DNA of 64,000 bases from Cinclus cinclus. Lineage: Eukaryota > Chordata > Aves > Passeriformes > Cinclidae. The translations under genes and the position numbers were made by a program. Position 1 is the first letter of the stretch. Each line of letters begins with the position of its first letter. Below the pieces are notes generated by a model, which searched no databases, was not told the origin of the DNA, and saw nothing but the letters and a program-made list of their open reading frames with translations. The stretch spans positions 14,686,347 to 14,750,346 of the forward strand of contig NC_085047.1 of the NCBI RefSeq assembly GCF_963662255.1, written 5' to 3'. Shown here piece after piece: positions 60,780 through 64,000 of this stretch.

Positions 60780-61240
60780 GATACTTATGAAAGATGTGGC
60801 TGAGAGGAGGGAGGAGGAGGGGGAAGGGTGCAGTTGACCACCCTCTTAGCTGGAGGCCTTTCTCTTGGGAAGGGCAGAGATGCCATGAGATTCTCCTACC
60901 GTGGGTGAGCCTTTGCTCATAAGAGTGGTGTTGTACTGGTACCTTTTCAACACCCAACCTCCCTGGAAAGGACTCTCACCCATCTGCTCGGGTGTCTTGG
61001 GAGAAAAGGTGGGGGAATCATCGCACCTGCCCTGCCCGGCCGGGAGCCACCAGCGCCCCTGCTGGCTGTGCCTGGAACTGCACCCAGGGGAAAGTGATAT
61101 CTTTACCTAAAAACCCCTGTAATTTTGAAGTTATAATAACTTGGAGGGAAGGGGGGTCATATTTTCCATTCAAAGAAGGGAGGTTCCTGCCTTGTTTGGC
61201 AGGCACCTGTGTTTCAAACCAAGACAAAAAACATCTCTAA
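60780..61240 (-). mobile_element. Possible LTR-derived fragment in JAM2 intron 1
   Basis: A GC-richer island within AT-rich intron. Phrases such as 'ctctcttgggaagggcagagatgccatgag' and 'gctggctgtgcctggaactgcacccagggg' resemble bird retroviral LTRs by recall. No LTR ends or polyadenylation signal were resolved, so this is tentative. Confidence 0.3.
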
Positions 61241-61739
61241 AACTATATCTGTAGAATGCATTGGTGTGTTTAGGTGCATGCTCTTGGTCACTTTTGTGCT
61301 CTAGTACCCTTATTGTTTCCATAAAATGGTCTTAAAAGTAAATATAGATTCTTTTCACTTTAGACTATTGGGCCACCTGAGCTGATTTTTCTGTCCTTTC
61401 TCCAGTCATCGAGGAGGTCACTGACAAAGGAGAGAAATACTGTCTTAAATTCCTGGCTTGTTTGGGTCTCTTGTTTAATGTACCCCTTAGCTAGATTGAC
61501 TGGGATTTTGGGAAGTGTGACAGGACTTTGATTCAGTTTTGATACTGTCCAAAACAGTGGTGCTGAACACTTCTGAAACTGCAATTCAAGCAAGCTGTCC
61601 AAGTTATTTAATAACTAAAGGCAGTATTCTATATTTGGGCAGTCTGATTCCCTGCCTAAATAAATAGGTGGGGATGGGAATTAATGGCTTTGGTGTGGCA
61701 GGACATAGGAGCACTGCTGGCAAGGATTCCCTGCAGTGC

Positions 61740-61905
61740 TTCCCTCTGAGGACAGTGAGGCCCTGGCACAGGTTGCCCAGAGCAGCTGTGGCTGCCTCAT
61801 CCCTGGAAGTGTTCAAGGCCAGGCTGGATGGGGCTTGGAGCAACCTGGTCTAGTGGAATGTGTCCCTGCCCATGGCAGAGGGGGTGGAACAAGATCTGGA
61901 AGGAG
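61740..61905 (+). mobile_element. CR1 LINE 3' fragment in JAM2 intron 1
   Basis: 'ggccctggcacaggttgccc' (61,761) through 'gagcaacctggtctagtgga' (61,838) to 'ccatggcagagggggtggaac'. The terminal ATTCTATG repeats are lost. Young-looking in the middle part. Confidence 0.92.
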
Positions 61906-64000
61906 GTATATTCTAAATAACTTTTATCAGATAAATGCCTATTGTTTAAATGCTTGAAACTTATAAGTTTCCAGTCAGAAATTTATGCTGCACATAAAAC
62001 AACTCAGTCTTGTTTCAGATGTTTGCAACACTTGTAGGAATGATTAAACAGAAAGGGATTATCTCTAAACCCAAAGTATTAGAATATCAAAGAGCAACAT
62101 CTTTAATATCTTCTTAGCACTGTTCAGAAACAAAAACATGTGATTTATGTTGCTGGGTTGAGTTTCTTTTGTTGTGTTACTGGTTTACTGGGGGGTTAGA
62201 TGGTTGTCTCTGTCCACTTTTTTTCTTCAAGAACAGCTATGTATCACATGGTTCCCCTTGAAAGGTAGGGTAGATCTCTTTTTTCCTTCTTTTTCTTTCT
62301 TTATGCTGTAATGTCCACATAAAGCCCAATTAAAAGTCAGTTAATAGCAATGTTTAGATGGTGGAAGAGTTTGTGCAAAAATGTCTTTACCCTGCAAGAA
62401 ACCTCCGTAGCTTTTCATTTAAATGTCAGTAAATATTTTCATGTGAGAGGTAAATATTTTATTTTTAGTCAGTGTTTGATTATTATTTGTACCTTGAAAT
62501 GAATGGTGCTGTGGCCCTCTGTTCACCAGCATAATGGTCCTCCCTGGTGTAATAATGTGAGTCACTGAATCATGAAACTCTTGTAATCATTTGAGAGGTT
62601 TTTGTAAGGAAAATGAGCATTTCAATATTGGAATAGAGCAATAGGGCACCTGAAAATGCAAAAAAGCTGAGGGATTGGAACAGATAGGTAGTAGCAAGTG
62701 CTCATAAGATTTAGATGATGCTGTTGTATTATTAGAATGACTAGTAAAGTAGAGACATTGAGACAATCCAAATTTTCTGGTAACATCCAAGCTGGTTCCT
62801 GGGAGAAGAGGTAAAGTAGGGAGATGCACCTGTAGTATGGTTAGATATCAAAAAGTGGCCTTTCAGGCTGAAGTAGTTTATGGTTTTGTTACTTGCCAGT
62901 CTAGGAAGCCTTCACATAATTCCATTTCTAAGTCAATTGTCTTGGTTTCTTTTCCCCCTTTTCCTTAACAAGACCTAAGTCATGGACATCAGGTAGTGTT
63001 GTTTGAATCACGTGATACAGAGATTTTCTGAAATGTATTAGGCATAAAGAATAAATGGAATGATTCTCTGTGTTCAGTGAAATGTTGTTGAAATGATGGC
63101 TCAGGGGTATTTGCAGAAGTTAATGTTCTTATAGCACTTGTCTTCAGACTCAATAAATAATGGTTTGGGGGATGAAAAGTTATCTGGGGAAGCTTGTCAA
63201 CAGGGAATCAGTAATATTTGTAGAGACTGACTAAAATATTTTTCAGCTCTGCTTTTTCATTGCCACTGCACACTGTTTCTTATTTCATTTATATTCCAGT
63301 TGTATCTCTAGCTGAGTCTTCAAAACAAGAACAATCCACACACAGTTACTACTTGCTTTCCTGTTGTGTTTAAATTCTGGGCCACCTTTCTAATGGGTTA
63401 GAAGGGAGGGGAAAACAGTGCTACAGAGACTTTGCCCAGTTGCTGAAAGACATTTGCTTTCTAATATAAGTAGCTGTTGGGAGGACTGCTTTTTGTGAGA
63501 GAAGAATGAAGTGATGCCTGTATAAGCACTTGCACATATTTAAAGTTTATTCAAAGCTTTTGAAAGCTATGTGAACAGAGAAAGAGGAGGGGGACAGCCA
63601 CTTCTTCTATGTACAGACTTTCAGGTGCAGAACATATTTACTGAGCTAACCCTGTCTCAAGGCGCACTATTTAAACAGTATATTCAGTGTAGATACTAGT
63701 AACTTCAACACCATCAGTTTTGAAATGGGAAAAGTTTTCTACTGATTTATGTTGCTGTTTAAGCTGCAATCCTGCATCTGTATGCTGTATTTGAAACCTC
63801 TGTACCTTTTTGGACACCTGGTGAAATCTTGCATGTAAAAAATATCTGATTATTTTAGATTCCCAGTTGTGTTGACTGAAGGGTAGACAGTTCATTCTTA
63901 AGCTGCCTCTGCTGGGGGATGGGATGCACGTGCTGGCTGGACACATAGTCTACAAGAAAATTTTGTGGATAAATGGGACAAGAGGCCTTGTTATAAAATT

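Larger units (their letters stand above)
53892..64000 (+). other. JAM2: JAM2 intron 1 (continues past the window end)
   Basis: Starts with a strong GTAAGT donor. Human JAM2 also has a long first intron. I looked for the second exon (a sequence encoding a YGFS/PKDQQVV-like segment at an acceptor in matching phase) and did not find it up to 64,000. The region holds CR1 fragments at 55.6 and 61.7 kb and one possible LTR fragment. Confidence 0.75.

Overview
This is a vertebrate nuclear window, almost certainly from a bird and probably a songbird. The evidence is many CR1 LINE copies with the characteristic bird 3' end, two endogenous-retrovirus LTR families I know from songbird genomes, no Alu/L1/B elements, AT-rich spacers broken by two sharp CpG islands, and intron-containing genes. 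Three loci are recognisable, in the same order and orientation as on human chromosome 21q21: MIR155HG (BIC) on +, MRPL39 on -, JAM2 on +.

Positions 1-21,450 hold no gene I can support. They are AT-rich spacer with an old LINE remnant (about 2.31-3.25 kb), a 1.4 kb CR1 (4.82-6.21 kb), a short CR1 (9.24-9.51 kb), a TA repeat (8.44 kb) and a GATA repeat (13.35 kb). At 21.47-21.53 kb lies a kB-like site, a perfect AP-1 site and a TATA box. This is the likely promoter of the microRNA host transcript, with a plausible first-exon donor at 21,822/21,823. The miR-155 hairpin itself is at 27,133-27,201, just downstream of a strong splice acceptor at 27,060.

MRPL39 (mitochondrial ribosomal protein mL39) lies on the minus strand from 42,528 to 32,501. 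All ten coding exons could be assembled with GT-AG junctions and unbroken phase, giving a 343-residue protein (human about 338). Its CpG-island promoter is squeezed between CR1 copies.

Positions 42.7-53.3 kb form an intergenic block built largely of transposable elements: several CR1s in both orientations, an internally deleted ERVL-type LTR, and the 3' end of another endogenous retrovirus with its LTR. A second CpG island (about 53.3-54.4 kb) carries JAM2 exon 1, which encodes the signal peptide. The rest of the window is the start of JAM2's long first intron.

The genes do not form an operon. MIR155HG is an inducible microRNA host in immune cells, MRPL39 is a housekeeping gene and JAM2 encodes a tight-junction/endothelial adhesion protein. 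Their adjacency is conserved synteny.
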